A DNA stretch of 64,000 bases from Persicitalea sp963803495 (GCA_963803495.1 CAWDMP010000002.1:2914001-2978000); one strand, 5' to 3'. Positions 1-9,235 are shown, numbered from the stretch's first letter. Numbers and translations are program-made. Notes: generated by a model from the letters alone, not told the origin.

Positions 1-779
1 CCGCCACGCCCACTCAGGCTGTTTTGTGGGTGTACGCGATCGAGCGTGTAGTACACCTCGGGCGTAGAGCCTAGCCACATATCGAAATTGAGGTTGGATG
101 GAACGGGCATCTTCTCAGGATTTCCGCCCGCCGGGTCGCCGGGCAGGCCGACGTACACCTTCTTCAACTCGCCAATGCGGCCATTGCGTACCAGTTCGCA
201 CGCGCGCCTGAACTGCGGCCAGGGATCAGTAGAGCGCTGCTGACTACCGAGCTGGAATTTGATTCCCTTTTTCTGCACCATGTCGCTCAGCATCCGGCCT
301 TCCTGGATCGTGAGCGAGGTAGGCTTTTGCATGTACACGTGCTTTCCGGCCACGGCGGCTTCCATGGCGGGCTGCGCGTGCCAGTGGTCGGGCGTGCTGA
401 TGATGACCGCGTCGATGTCCTTGCGGGCCAGGAGCTCCTTGTAATCGTCGTAGGTTTTGACGTCTACGTAGTTGTCCTTTCCGGTTTTAGTAGCATACTC
501 CTTCTCAATCCATTTCTTGCCCATGGCCAGGCGGTTCTTGTCCAGGTCGGCCACAGCAATGACGCGCGCCACTTCGTTTTTCATCGTCTCGGGCAAATCG
601 TGGCCGCTTGAAATACGTCCGTAGCCGATTTGGCCGATGTTGATCTTATTGCTGGGCGCATTCTTGCCAAAAACACTGGCCGGCACGATGGTCGGAAAGA
701 CCGAAGCCGCAATTATTCCGGCGGTACCTGTAGCAGTGCTTTTTAGGAATGAGCGACGGTTTTGGTTGGTAGTATTCAT
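1..779 (-). CDS. Gfo/Idh/MocA family oxidoreductase, Tat-exported, C-terminus cut by window edge
   Basis: This is the first ~259 residues of an NAD(P)-dependent sugar or inositol dehydrogenase-like protein. It opens with a twin-arginine signal (NRRSFLK followed by a hydrophobic Ala-rich stretch), so export in folded form is predicted. A Rossmann segment follows (INIGQIGYG), then a conserved STPDHWHAQPAMEA stretch and QKP at the position where many relatives have EKP. The start at 779 is the only ATG that gives the full Tat signal. Tat-borne members of this family are common in Bacteroidota and their substrates are mostly unknown. The reading frame runs off the left edge of the window. Confidence 0.9.
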   Translation of the reverse strand, partial: MNTTNQNRRSFLKSTATGTAGIIAASVFPTIVPASVFGKNAPSNKINIGQIGYGRISSGHDLPETMKNEVARVIAVADLDKNRLAMGKKWIEKEYATKTGKDNYVDVKTYDDYKELLARKDIDAVIISTPDHWHAQPAMEAAVAGKHVYMQKPTSLTIQEGRMLSDMVQKKGIKFQLGSQQRSTDPWPQFRRACELVRNGRIGELKKVYVGLPGDPAGGNPEKMPVPSNLNFDMWLGSTPEVYYTLDRVHPQNSLSGRG

Positions 780-869
780 AAGACTATCAGATATTAGGTT
801 GTTAGGTCTGTAGGTAAAAGTTTAATTGGCCTGCGTGCGTCTATGCTCCTGGTCGCTGATCCACCAGTT

Positions 870-917
870 GCGCGTTTCAAACGCGCATTACACCCCGTTC
901 GCGTCACAGACGCAAAC
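870..917. repeat. REP-like element downstream of the SDR gene
   Basis: GCGCGTTTCAAACGCGC (870-886) is a perfect 8-bp palindrome with a single-base centre. It is followed by a CGCAAACGAG word as in the related copy at 41097. Confidence 0.65.
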
Positions 918-922
918 GAGAA

Positions 923-1699
923 TCAAAACCCAATCGAATTGCCCCCATCCACGGGCAGGGAAATGCCGGTAATGAACTTGGCGGCTTCCGAAGCCAGAAA
1001 AACGGCGGCCCAGCCGATGTCTTCCGACTGCCCCCAGGTACCCATTGGGGTGCGGTCCATCGCTTTGTCGCGGCGGGCGGGATCGCTATTCATGGCGGTG
1101 AGCATCATGGGGGTTTCTATAAAACCCGGTGCGATGCCGTTTATCCTCACATTGTGCGGAGAAAACTCGGTGGTCAGTGCCTTTACCATGCCCGCCACCG
1201 CCGCCTTGGACGATGAATACGCCACTACGCGGTCGATGCCGTAGAGCGCAGCCATCGACGTAATCATGATGATCGATCCCGACTTCCGCGCCACCATGCG
1301 TTTGCCGCATTCGCGCGTGATCGCGAATACGGCGTGGAGATTGGTTTGTAAAATCCGGTCAAAATCTTCGTCCGTCGTGTCCACGGCGGGCTTTTTCATG
1401 TTGATGCCCGCATTGTTTACCAGAATGTCGAGCGGCCCGCGAGCTTCCTCAATATCGGCTACTAGTTTCGGAATAGTACTTAGCTCCGTAATATCATGGA
1501 CGAAATAAACGGCCTGTTCCCCCAATTTATCCACGGCTTCCTGCAAGACCGACTCCCGCCGCCCGGTCAGCACGACTTTGGCCCCGGCCTGCACCATGCA
1601 TTCCGCGATATGGAAACCTATGCCGCTGCCACCGCCGGTGATGAGGGCGAGTTTTTCTTGGAGAGAAAAGACGGCAAGGTCAGGGGTATCTTAAGACAT
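923..1699 (-). pseudogene. SDR oxidoreductase with in-frame stop at codon 3 (uronate operon)
   Basis: The natural ATG at 1699 is followed by TCT and then TAA (1691-1693). After that the same frame runs open through a classical short-chain dehydrogenase: ITGGGSGIG cofactor loop, NNAGI, a YSSSK catalytic pair, and PVDGGNS at the C-terminus. There is no ATG, GTG or TTG between the stop and the GGGSGIG loop. The next start (ATG at 1597) would give a 224-residue protein without the NAD(P)-binding motif. The gene lies just downstream of uxuA on the same strand, so a mannonate/fructuronate oxidoreductase role is plausible. The stop is one base from CAA, so a C-to-T change or a sequencing error is the simplest reading. 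Confidence 0.75.
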
Positions 1700-1765
1700 A
1701 GTTTCGATTATAAATTTCTATTGAAAAATTTCTTCCGTTCAACGTACCTGAAACTTCCCGAAAGC

Positions 1766-2962
1766 TCAAATCTTTCGGGAAGTTGAGCGAATCGCCATTT
1801 CCAGCCCCCGCAACTCCGCCAGTGCCTTCAAACGCCCAATAGCAGAGTAGCCGGGATAGGTTTTTTTGCCAAGATCGTCCAGCATCTGAAAGCCGTGGTC
1901 GGGCCGCAAGGGAAGCTGGCTGGTACTTTCCCCTTCCCGCTTTTCCTCCTCTTTTATTAAAGCCTTCACCACCGCATACATATCCACATCGCCGTTTAAA
2001 TGCGGGGCTTCGTGAAAATTGCGCGTGCCCGGTTCGCGGCGGGTCGTGCGCAGGTGTACGAAGTGAATGCGGTCGCCGAAGCGCTCGATGATGCGGACCA
2101 GGTCGTTGTCTTCCCGCACACCCAGCGAGCCCGTACAAAACGTGATGCCGTTGGCGCGGTACCCGCTGGCATCCATCAGTTGCGCCAGGTCGTCTTCGGT
2201 GCTGACAACTCTCGGCAAACCCAATAGCGGGCGTGGCGGGTCGTCGGGGTGGATGCACAGATCGATGCCCAGCTGTGCCGCCGCCGGGGCAATTTCCTGA
2301 ATGAAGTAGTACAAGTTATTGCGCAATTCGCGGTCGCCGATGGTGGCGTACTCATCCAGCAAACTTTGGAAACCGGCCAGGTCGAAGGCCTCCTCAGAAC
2401 CGGGCAAGCCGAGTAGTACGGTGTTGGTGAGCGTAGCGATTTCTTTCGCCGTCATGCGCTGGAATTTTTCCAGAGCGGATGCTTGAATTTCTACTTCGTA
2501 ATCGGCGGCGGCGTTGGGTCGTTTTAATATATAAAGATCGAAAAGCGCGAAATCTTCCCACACGAACCGTAACGTTTTCTGACCCTCGGGCAGCGTGTAA
2601 TCGAGCGCCGTACGCGACCAGTCCAGCACCGGCATGAAGTTGTAGCAGACCGTCTTGATGCCGCACACCGCCAAGTTCATCAGCGACTGCTTGTACTTTT
2701 TAATGTACTGATCGCGGCCAGGACGCCCTTTTTTGATGTCTTCGTGCACAGGAAGACTCTCGACCACCAGCCATTTCAGCAGCGTATAGCGGTGGTTGTC
2801 GGCCTCAATGATTCTCTTCCGCTCCTCGATGGCGATGACCGGCCACACTTCCCCGACCGGAATCTGGTGCAAAGCGCTTACCACGCCGCTGCAACCCGCC
2901 TGCCGCAGGTACATCAACGACACCGGATCGTTGGGCCCGAACCAACGCATGGTGTGAATCAT
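1766..2962 (-). CDS. uxuA: Mannonate dehydratase
   Basis: The 398-residue product is the expected length for D-mannonate dehydratase, which converts D-mannonate to 2-keto-3-deoxy-D-gluconate in hexuronate catabolism. Family hallmarks are visible: MRWFGPNDPVS at the N-terminus, CYNFMPVLDWSRT near residue 110, the metal and substrate region HPDDPPRPLLGLPR, FCTGSLG, and RPDHG near the C-terminus. The ATG at 2962 overlaps the TGA of the upstream ThuA-domain gene (ATGA), so translational coupling is likely. The broken SDR lies downstream. The three form a minus-strand uronate operon. An alternative start is the Met of MRWFGP, four codons in. Confidence 0.95.
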   Translation of the reverse strand: MIHTMRWFGPNDPVSLMYLRQAGCSGVVSALHQIPVGEVWPVIAIEERKRIIEADNHRYTLLKWLVVESLPVHEDIKKGRPGRDQYIKKYKQSLMNLAVCGIKTVCYNFMPVLDWSRTALDYTLPEGQKTLRFVWEDFALFDLYILKRPNAAADYEVEIQASALEKFQRMTAKEIATLTNTVLLGLPGSEEAFDLAGFQSLLDEYATIGDRELRNNLYYFIQEIAPAAAQLGIDLCIHPDDPPRPLLGLPRVVSTEDDLAQLMDASGYRANGITFCTGSLGVREDNDLVRIIERFGDRIHFVHLRTTRREPGTRNFHEAPHLNGDVDMYAVVKALIKEEEKREGESTSQLPLRPDHGFQMLDDLGKKTYPGYSAIGRLKALAELRGLEMAIRSTSRKI

Positions 2963-3897
2963 TGTCCGCTGGTACCAATAGGTGAATCGTCCACTTTTAC
3001 ATCGCCGACGGCGTATTGCATTCCGTCGAGCAGGAATTTCAGCAGCGCAGGATGTTCGGTGTAGCTTTGGGCGTTGTGCGAGGGCGAGGCGTAGAAGATC
3101 CGCCCCTTGCCGTAGCGCTTGATCCAGGAGATGTACTTTTTGGACTCAGGATTCTCTCCCTTCAAACCTTCGATTTCGCTGGTATTAAGGTACAAAAGTG
3201 GATGGAAGTTGTGCTTGGCGTAGGCTACGTTGAACATATAAGCCTCATCCACGTGGGTAAAACCCTTGCCGTCGAAGGCCTCGACTAACGGATTTTCGGG
3301 GTCGGCCAACTGTACGTTGAGGGGCTGTTGCTTGGGATGGTAGTCGAAGCTACCGCCCAGCATCTCGCTAAATTCGACCGACTTATTCTGCATTACGATG
3401 CCGCCGTGCAGGGCCACAAGTCCGCCGCCTTTCCTGACAAAACTCAGCAGGTTTTCCTCCAACTCCTTGGCCCTGGCGATGACTCTATCTTCAGCCATCG
3501 ACTTGTCCTCACTCAGTTTGTCGCGGAACAAATCGCGGTTGGTGCCGATGGAGCAATTGTTGTTCAGCACCACGGCGTCGAACTGCTTGAGGTTGTTTTT
3601 CTCGAACATCGCGATGTCGTTGCTCGACACCACTTCAAATGCTCCACTTTTCTCACCCAAAATCTTGACCACGGCGGCGGTATGCGGCACGACCCAATGG
3701 TTAAAGCCCGTAAAAAGCGAGAAGAGCAGGATTTTGTGCTTCTTCTTAGTTGGGAAAGTAGCCTGAGCGGGGGCAAGCTTTTCAATTTGCGCCTTCCATT
3801 CGTCGGTGACGGGAAAACTTTCGAGGCTTTGCGCCACGGACAGACGGCTGAACGATAAAGCTACGCCCAACAACAAAACGAGTTGATATTTTTTCAT
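2959..3897 (-). CDS. Secreted ThuA-like domain protein
   Basis: The 312-residue product has a Sec signal peptide (MKKYQLVLLLGVALSF then VAQ). It is followed by a ThuA-like class I glutamine-amidotransferase fold: KILLFSLFTGFNHW, VVLNNNCSIGTN, GGGLVALHGG and GKGRIFYASPSHNAQ. ThuA-like proteins are tied to sugar metabolism, but their catalytic role is generally not established. The gene overlaps uxuA by four bases and is the first gene of the uronate operon. Export places it in the periplasm, so it may act on an oligosaccharide before cytoplasmic catabolism; this last point is inference. Confidence 0.88.
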   Translation of the reverse strand: MKKYQLVLLLGVALSFSRLSVAQSLESFPVTDEWKAQIEKLAPAQATFPTKKKHKILLFSLFTGFNHWVVPHTAAVVKILGEKSGAFEVVSSNDIAMFEKNNLKQFDAVVLNNNCSIGTNRDLFRDKLSEDKSMAEDRVIARAKELEENLLSFVRKGGGLVALHGGIVMQNKSVEFSEMLGGSFDYHPKQQPLNVQLADPENPLVEAFDGKGFTHVDEAYMFNVAYAKHNFHPLLYLNTSEIEGLKGENPESKKYISWIKRYGKGRIFYASPSHNAQSYTEHPALLKFLLDGMQYAVGDVKVDDSPIGTSGQ

Positions 3898-4010
3898 TGC
3901 ATGTTAAGTTTTTGAACTTTGGAATCCGACTTGTCGGCTCCATCATCAACGAAAGCAATTCCTGACTCGTATCTCACCGTTTTTTTGCGTGAGTTTTCTG
4001 TAAACAGGCG

Positions 4011-4048
4011 CGCAAAAAATAAGCACCCAGATTGTCAATCCGGGTGCC
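4011..4048 (-). terminator. Rho-independent terminator after the 4101-4490 gene
   Basis: On the minus strand a hairpin with arms GGCACCCGGATT and AATCTGGGTGC (one mismatch) is followed by TTATTTTTT. It lies about 55 bases past the stop codon of the small secreted protein gene. Confidence 0.8.
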
Positions 4049-4100
4049 TGGTTCCTATCACGGGCAATGATGATAGATTTTTGCTAATAAATTCGACGCC

Positions 4101-4490
4101 TTACTTGACGTTGAGTGCGACCAGCGAGCGGGTCGTTTCGGTCTTGATTGCAAACGCCTTTTGGGCGGTGGCGTCGCTATTTTCCACTACGAATGTGTAG
4201 TTCCCATCGGGTAGGTTCGACAGGTCGAACATTTTTGAATACGCGCCCGGTTTGGCAACGTACTCGCTGTACAGGACTTCACCCGTTGCGCGTTTGATGG
4301 CGACGTAGGAGCGTTCCGACAGGTTCTGGACGAACAAGCGAAACTTCATGTCCTCGTACGTTTTCACGTTCAGGTCGATGGTTCCGCGCTCGCTCGTTTG
4401 AGCGGCAGCCACGGGATTGGACTGGGCATTGGACAGGCTGGTGGCGAATATGCTCATGCCTACTACGGCTACTAGAATGATCTTTTTCAT
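4101..4490 (-). CDS. Small secreted protein, Ig-like fold suspected
   Basis: The 129-residue product starts with a clear Sec signal (MKKIILVAVVGMSIFATSLSNAQ). The mature part of about 105 residues has alternating beta-type pattern and ends with LPDGNYTFVVENSD, the kind of strand-turn-strand seen in FlgD-like and DUF3244-like Ig domains of Bacteroidota secreted proteins. No catalytic motif is visible. It has its own putative promoter upstream and its own terminator downstream, so it is probably monocistronic. Function unknown. Confidence 0.8.
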   Translation of the reverse strand: MKKIILVAVVGMSIFATSLSNAQSNPVAAAQTSERGTIDLNVKTYEDMKFRLFVQNLSERSYVAIKRATGEVLYSEYVAKPGAYSKMFDLSNLPDGNYTFVVENSDATAQKAFAIKTETTRSLVALNVK

Positions 4491-4610
4491 AATAATTGAT
4501 TGTTAAGTTTCGACTGATGATAATTGGATTTTTTTAACATTAAGTTAATCTTGCCCCAATCGACTTTCTACTTCGTTAAGTGAAAGTTCGTTTTTACTCT
4601 TTCGACATTG

Positions 4611-4642
4611 CAAACGTACTACAACGCTCAACATCAGTCAAT
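4611..4642 (-). promoter_or_regulatory. Putative Bacteroidota-type promoter for the 4101-4490 gene
   Basis: On the minus strand TACGTTTG (4618-4611) matches the -7 consensus TAnnTTTG. ATTG lies 20 bases upstream (4642-4639) and matches the -33 TTTG at three of four positions. The predicted leader is about 110 bases. Confidence 0.45.
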
Positions 4643-4819
4643 AATAAAATAGACTTTCATGAAAGTTCATCATACAATCCTACATAAAAATTAGAATAGT
4701 ACCAAGTTTATGTAAATAATACAACAAGTCGTTTATTATTTGCTAAGGTATTTACCTAGTTTCGATTCTATTATAATTGTACTAAACTAATAATCGACTT
4801 CACGTAAGTTCTATTTCTC

Positions 4820-4853
4820 AAAAAACAAAAAAAGCGGCTGAAGATCGGCCGCT
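4820..4853 (-). terminator. Rho-independent terminator after the 4959-7391 gene
   Basis: The minus strand reads AGCGGCCGATCTTCAGCCGCT followed by seven T, then G and six T. The stem AGCGGC/GCCGCT is perfect and lies about 105 bases past the stop codon. Confidence 0.85.
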
Positions 4854-4958
4854 GTCAAACTGCTGTCAGACTATTGGGAAAGCGCAATTAAAAGGGAGAA
4901 TCGTGGTATTTGTAGGTTTTTTTAAATTATCCATTATCAACTCTCCATTATCCATTAA

Positions 4959-7391
4959 TTAATCTTCCTCCTCCTTCGCCCGCACGAACGCCCCCCGGCG
5001 CGGCGCGGGCATTTCGCTGTCGATTCCCTTCACGGCCTTCCAGACAATCTCGCTGAACTCAACATCGTTGATCGCATCCGGTACACTTAGGTTCAGCTCG
5101 CCCGAGCGGATCGAATGCTTGTTAACGGCAATATTGCGCTGATCGAGTGGTACATTATTGGGGCGAGCGGCGTAGGGCCTTGAATCGGCTTTGGCGGTGA
5201 AGCTGCGCCAGAGCGGCGTCGCGGCAGCATCGTACTGACTCATCGGCGGCAGGCCCAGGATCAGTTCCATCGTGCGAAGCAGCGAGGTGGTACTGTAGAG
5301 GGTATGGTCCACGAAGCGACGCTTCACGTGCGGGCCCATCACCAGCGCCACCGAGCGGTGGGCGTCCACGTGGTCGGGGCCATTTTGGGCGTCGTCTTCT
5401 ACCACAAACACCACCGACTCGTTCCAGATGGGACTTTTGGAAAGGTGCTCCACGAAGCGGCCCAGCGCCAGGTCGTTGTCGGCCAGGGCGGCGAAGGGCG
5501 TCGGCGCGCCAATCCTCATGCCGGACGTGTGGTCGTTGGAAAGGCGCAGAGAGTTAAAGTGCGGTACCTTGTTGGCAGCTACTAGCGCGTCGAAGTCTTT
5601 TTCCCAAGCCGCCTCGCGGTCCACGTCTTTGTAGCCAAGATCATAGGGATGGTAGTTGGGGTCGTAGTGGCCTTGCAACGTTTCAAGGTTCGGCCCGTTG
5701 GTCGACACAAATTCGCCGTAGGTGCGGTAGCTCACGCCCGCTCTTTTGCAATAATCCCAGATGAAGCCGTCCTTGGGGTGCGCCACCGCTCGGGTACCTT
5801 CGTAGTCGTAAGTACCCCCGCGCCCGCCGTAGCTGGTGGGCCAGGTTTTTTCCACGAAGTCGTTGGCGTAGCCCGCCATCGACCAGTTATGGCCGTCGGC
5901 GCTCACTTCGGCGTTGACGTAGAAATTGTCCAGCAGCACAAATTCCCGCGCCAGCGCGTGGTGGTTGGGCGTGATCTTTTCGGGAAAAAGGCACAGACTC
6001 GAATCGCCGTTACCTTCGGGCATATCACCGAACACCTGGTCGTAAGTGCGGTTTTCTTTCACTATATAAAAGACGTACTTGATCGGCGAAGCGCCACCCA
6101 CTTCATGCGGGATGGGATTGCCCGCTACGCCCTCGCTGGTGGTTTCGCGTGCTTTGGTGTAAGGCGTATTCTCGTAGACCAGCCGCGAGTAGCCCGCCAG
6201 CAATTCGGCGTCGGGGGGATCGAGGATCGTGAGCGTACCCTGAAACAAATTGCCGATGTACTCGGCCTTGGCGCGTTCGGTACCGCTCATGGTCGGTTGC
6301 GGTCCGCCGGGATTGGCGAGCGAGGTTAGGCCCTTGCCGTTGGCAACGTAGATTTTGCCCCCCACCGCCCGCACCGCCGTGGGGTACCAGCCCGTGGGAA
6401 TGAAACCCAGCGCGCGGCTCTCGCCCCGGTCGGCCACGTCGAACACGGCCAGGCAATTATTGTCGGCGTTGGCGACGTACAGCGTTTTTTCGTCCTCCGA
6501 GAGCGCCAGCCCGTTGGGCGTACTGCCCGCCGGAGCATCGGGAAACAGTGAAGTAGTCAGCGTCTCGACCGTACGGCGGACAGCCAGGTCGACAACCGAA
6601 ACCGTGTTTTCGTTCCCGTTGGCGACGTAGAGGTACTTGCCGTCGCGGGTAAGTACCATGTCGTTCGGATGACTACCCACGGTAATTTCTCCAGCAATCA
6701 CTCTGTTTTTTAAATCATATACCAAAACCCGTGCGCCGCCCCACAATGAAACGTACAATTCTGACCGGTCGGGCGATAGTATGCAACCGTAGGCCTCTGC
6801 GGGTAATGGCTCGCGGCGTAGTACCTGCCGCGTCACGGCGTCGCAGGTGTACAGGGCGCTGTCGTCCTTGGTGACGACGTAGAGGTAGTTGGTAGCGTCG
6901 TCGAAGCTCAATCCCGCCGGGGAAATTTTGCCCTTGGGCCAAGGCTCACCCAATACGATTTGCCCGGTTTCGCGGAGTTTGCCGTCATTGTTTTGGTAAA
7001 TCCTGATGAGGTTATCGTTGCCGCCGGAGGCAAAAAGCCGCTTCTCGTCCTCAGAAAAAGCTAGTCCAACCCACGATTTGGGGATCTCGATCTCGTCGGC
7101 GACGGTTTCGTTTTCGCGGTCGATGAGCGTGATCGTTTGAGTACCTTGCCCGTTGTTAGTAAAAGCCATCCACTTACCGGAAGCCGATACGGCCACGTTC
7201 AACGGCAAATCGCCCAGCGGCAGACTTTTGCCCGGCGTGGTGAGCGACCAACCATTGGGTAGCAGTACCCGCTTGTCGCGCAAGGATTTTAAGTCATCAC
7301 TATACTCACCACTCAGTCCTGATTTGCAGCTGGTTAGTGTTGAAACAAAGGTAAAGGTGTAGAAGAGCGAAGCAAAAAAATATCTTTTCAT
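4959..7391 (-). CDS. YncE-like beta-propeller / alkaline phosphatase-superfamily lipoprotein
   Basis: The 810-residue product joins an N-terminal beta-propeller to a C-terminal phosphoesterase domain. The start at 7391 gives a lipoprotein signal (MKRYFFASLFYTFTFVSTLTSC) with Cys as the lipidated residue; an upstream in-frame ATG at 7454 would bury it. Residues ~60-400 carry repeated YVANGNENTVSVVDL-type blades. Residues ~460 onward look like a phosphoesterase: YIVKENRTYDQVFGDMPEGNGD, EVSADGHNWSMAGYANDF, VVFVVEDDAQNGPDHVDAHR. The metal-binding Asp and His in the last motif are present. It probably acts at the outer membrane or periplasm on phospholipid-like or sugar phosphate esters; substrate unknown. 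Confidence 0.88.
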   Translation of the reverse strand: MKRYFFASLFYTFTFVSTLTSCKSGLSGEYSDDLKSLRDKRVLLPNGWSLTTPGKSLPLGDLPLNVAVSASGKWMAFTNNGQGTQTITLIDRENETVADEIEIPKSWVGLAFSEDEKRLFASGGNDNLIRIYQNNDGKLRETGQIVLGEPWPKGKISPAGLSFDDATNYLYVVTKDDSALYTCDAVTRQVLRREPLPAEAYGCILSPDRSELYVSLWGGARVLVYDLKNRVIAGEITVGSHPNDMVLTRDGKYLYVANGNENTVSVVDLAVRRTVETLTTSLFPDAPAGSTPNGLALSEDEKTLYVANADNNCLAVFDVADRGESRALGFIPTGWYPTAVRAVGGKIYVANGKGLTSLANPGGPQPTMSGTERAKAEYIGNLFQGTLTILDPPDAELLAGYSRLVYENTPYTKARETTSEGVAGNPIPHEVGGASPIKYVFYIVKENRTYDQVFGDMPEGNGDSSLCLFPEKITPNHHALAREFVLLDNFYVNAEVSADGHNWSMAGYANDFVEKTWPTSYGGRGGTYDYEGTRAVAHPKDGFIWDYCKRAGVSYRTYGEFVSTNGPNLETLQGHYDPNYHPYDLGYKDVDREAAWEKDFDALVAANKVPHFNSLRLSNDHTSGMRIGAPTPFAALADNDLALGRFVEHLSKSPIWNESVVFVVEDDAQNGPDHVDAHRSVALVMGPHVKRRFVDHTLYSTTSLLRTMELILGLPPMSQYDAAATPLWRSFTAKADSRPYAARPNNVPLDQRNIAVNKHSIRSGELNLSVPDAINDVEFSEIVWKAVKGIDSEMPAPRRGAFVRAKEEED

Positions 7392-7524
7392 GAAAAGGAT
7401 TGTTAATACGACCTGGGTTAAAATTAAGAATAACCAGTGGTTCTGTGGCCCCAAACCACGTTAACAATTTGAGAATTCAGCCCCAATGCCGTAGTTTTAC
7501 AATATCAATGATAGAATGATAGAT

Positions 7525-7575
7525 TGAGTGAATGATAGAATATTTCATTTTCTCCTTTATTCTATCATTCACTCA
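7525..7575. repeat. Perfect 17-bp inverted repeat in the pdhB leader
   Basis: Arms 7525-7541 (TGAGTGAATGATAGAAT) and 7559-7575 are exact reverse complements around a 17-base loop. Extra copies of the words GATAGA and CATTCACT lie on both sides. The hairpin ends about 23 bases before the pdhB ATG, so it would sit in the mRNA leader or the promoter. Confidence 0.8.
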
Positions 7576-7598
7576 TTCACTCATTCACAATTGATTTT

Positions 7599-8579
7599 AT
7601 GCCTGAAATAGCGTTTAGAGATGCCATAAAAGATGCGATGTCGGAAGAGATGCGTCGCGACGAAAAAGTGTTCCTGATGGGCGAGGAAGTCGCCGAATAC
7701 AACGGGGCTTACAAAGCCAGCCAGGGAATGCTGGACGAATTCGGGGCCAAGCGCGTCATCGACACGCCCATCGCCGAGCTCGGGTTTGCCGGAATTGGCG
7801 TCGGCGCGGCGGCCAATGGTTTGCGGCCGATCATCGAATTCATGACGTTCAACTTCTCGCTCGTCGCCATCGACCAGATCATCAACAGCGCCGCCAAGAT
7901 GCTGTCGATGTCGGCCGGGCAGTACAATGTACCCATCGTGTTCCGCGGCCCGACGGGTAACGCCGGACAACTCGGCGCGCAGCACTCACAGAACTTCGAG
8001 AACTGGTACGCCAACACGCCCGGCCTCAAAGTAGTTGTGCCCGCCAACCCGTACGACGCCAAAGGCTTACTGAAATCGTCCATCCGCGACAACGACCCCG
8101 TTATTTTCATGGAGTCGGAGGTAATGTACGGCGACAAGATGGAGGTACCCGAAAAGGAGTACCTGATTCCAATCGGAAAGGCCGAGGTGAAAAAAGAAGG
8201 TTCGGACGTAACGATCGTTTCCTTTGGCAAAATGATTCCGCGCGTGGTGATGCCCGCCATCGAAGAATTGGAAAAAAACGGCACGAGCGTCGAGTTAGTC
8301 GACCTCCGTACCGTCCGCCCCATCGATTACGCCACCGTGGTGGAGTCGATCAAGAAAACCAACCGCTGCGTTGTCGTAGAGGAAGCCTGGCCGCTGGCGT
8401 CGATCTCGTCCGAACTAGCCTACCACATCCAGCGCTACGCCTTCGACTACCTCGACGCCCCCGTGATGCGCATCACCAACCGCGATGTGCCATTGCCTTA
8501 CGCGCCCACGTTGATCGAGGAGATTCTGCCCAACGTGAAGCGGACGGTGGATGCGGTGAACGCGGTGTTGTATAAGTAG
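7599..8579 (+). CDS. pdhB: Pyruvate dehydrogenase E1 component, beta subunit
   Basis: The 326-residue product is full length for the E1-beta subunit, which pairs with E1-alpha to decarboxylate pyruvate in the cytoplasmic pyruvate dehydrogenase complex. Typical segments are MPEIAFRDAIKDAMSEEM, VFLMGEEVAEYNGAYKAS, DTPIAELGFAGIGVGAA, FRGPTGNAGQLGAQHSQ and VVEEAWPLASISSEL. No alpha-subunit gene is adjacent, and the gene stands alone between a divergent lipoprotein gene and a DUF5618 gene. It ends in TAG and is followed by a terminator. It is intact, in contrast to many catabolic genes in the window. Confidence 0.97.
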   Translation: MPEIAFRDAIKDAMSEEMRRDEKVFLMGEEVAEYNGAYKASQGMLDEFGAKRVIDTPIAELGFAGIGVGAAANGLRPIIEFMTFNFSLVAIDQIINSAAKMLSMSAGQYNVPIVFRGPTGNAGQLGAQHSQNFENWYANTPGLKVVVPANPYDAKGLLKSSIRDNDPVIFMESEVMYGDKMEVPEKEYLIPIGKAEVKKEGSDVTIVSFGKMIPRVVMPAIEELEKNGTSVELVDLRTVRPIDYATVVESIKKTNRCVVVEEAWPLASISSELAYHIQRYAFDYLDAPVMRITNRDVPLPYAPTLIEEILPNVKRTVDAVNAVLYK

Positions 8580-8630
8580 GGTCGGGCAGGCGCACCTGCG
8601 GACCCATGTGTCTGCCCAACGTGCTTTATG

Positions 8631-8665
8631 AAAAGGTCGCAACATCATGATTGCGGCCTTTTCGC
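8631..8665 (+). terminator. Terminator after pdhB
   Basis: Arms AAAAGGTCGCAA (8631-8642) and TTGCGGCCTTTT (8651-8662) pair with one G-T wobble around an 8-base loop, and a T run closes the hairpin. Confidence 0.75.
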
Positions 8666-8688
8666 TATTAAATTAAACAGCAAGCACT

Positions 8689-9066
8689 ATGGATGACCTG
8701 AAAGAAGCTAAGCGCTATTTGGAAAACGCCCGCACAATTTTAAGCGAAAAGGCGCATAAGGAAAACGGTCTGTACCAAGATCGAAAGTACGTCAGGATGG
8801 CTGGGAATACGGCTTACAGCGGCGTATTAGTAGCTTTGGATACGCTACTGGAAAACAAAAAGAAAGGGCGTAAGGACGTTTCCTGGTACGAGAAGCAATT
8901 GGCTGGTTTTGACAAAAGGCTAATGTACTCCTTTCTGGCGGCTCACGATACACTGCACCTGGCCATGGGTTATGACGGAAATCTTGACGTGGATGTTGTG
9001 CAGGCTGGACTGGATCAAGCAGAGTATATTATCGACTGGGTAGAGCAGCGGACGGTGGCGGTTTGA
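8689..9066 (+). CDS. DUF5618 (HEPN-like) family protein
   Basis: The 125-residue, mostly helical protein begins MDDLKEAKRYLENARTILSEKA and has a conserved KYVRMAGNTAYSGVLVALD segment and a YEKQLAGFDKRLM segment. I recognise it as DUF5618, a small family of Bacteroidota with HEPN-like features. HEPN-like proteins often belong to toxin-antitoxin or nucleotidyltransferase pairs. No nucleotidyltransferase partner is adjacent, but two small broken genes follow downstream. Role unknown. Confidence 0.75.
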   Translation: MDDLKEAKRYLENARTILSEKAHKENGLYQDRKYVRMAGNTAYSGVLVALDTLLENKKKGRKDVSWYEKQLAGFDKRLMYSFLAAHDTLHLAMGYDGNLDVDVVQAGLDQAEYIIDWVEQRTVAV

Positions 9067-9235
9067 AATGCCCAAGCCACCAGTGCTGGCCCAATTTTTG
9101 CTGCAATACACTAAGTCATTGCCACTTGTGCCGTCTAATCAAATGAATGAAAAATTTTCACGTTGATAACAGTAAGAACTCAGTGGCAGTTAGTTTAATG
9201 TAAAAATAGATTGCTCCCTACTTTCACTTCACCCC

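Larger units (their letters stand above)
4491..4958. other. AT-rich 468-base intergenic region
   Basis: This is the longest gene-free stretch without coding remnants. It holds the putative promoter of the 4101-4490 gene, the terminator of the 4959-7391 gene, a small palindromic ACTTTCATGAAAGT, and a word repeat (CCATTATCAACT / CTCCATTATCCATT) directly beside the stop codon at 4959. Its base composition is far more AT-rich than the flanking genes. No ORF with a recognisable product was seen. Confidence 0.7.
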
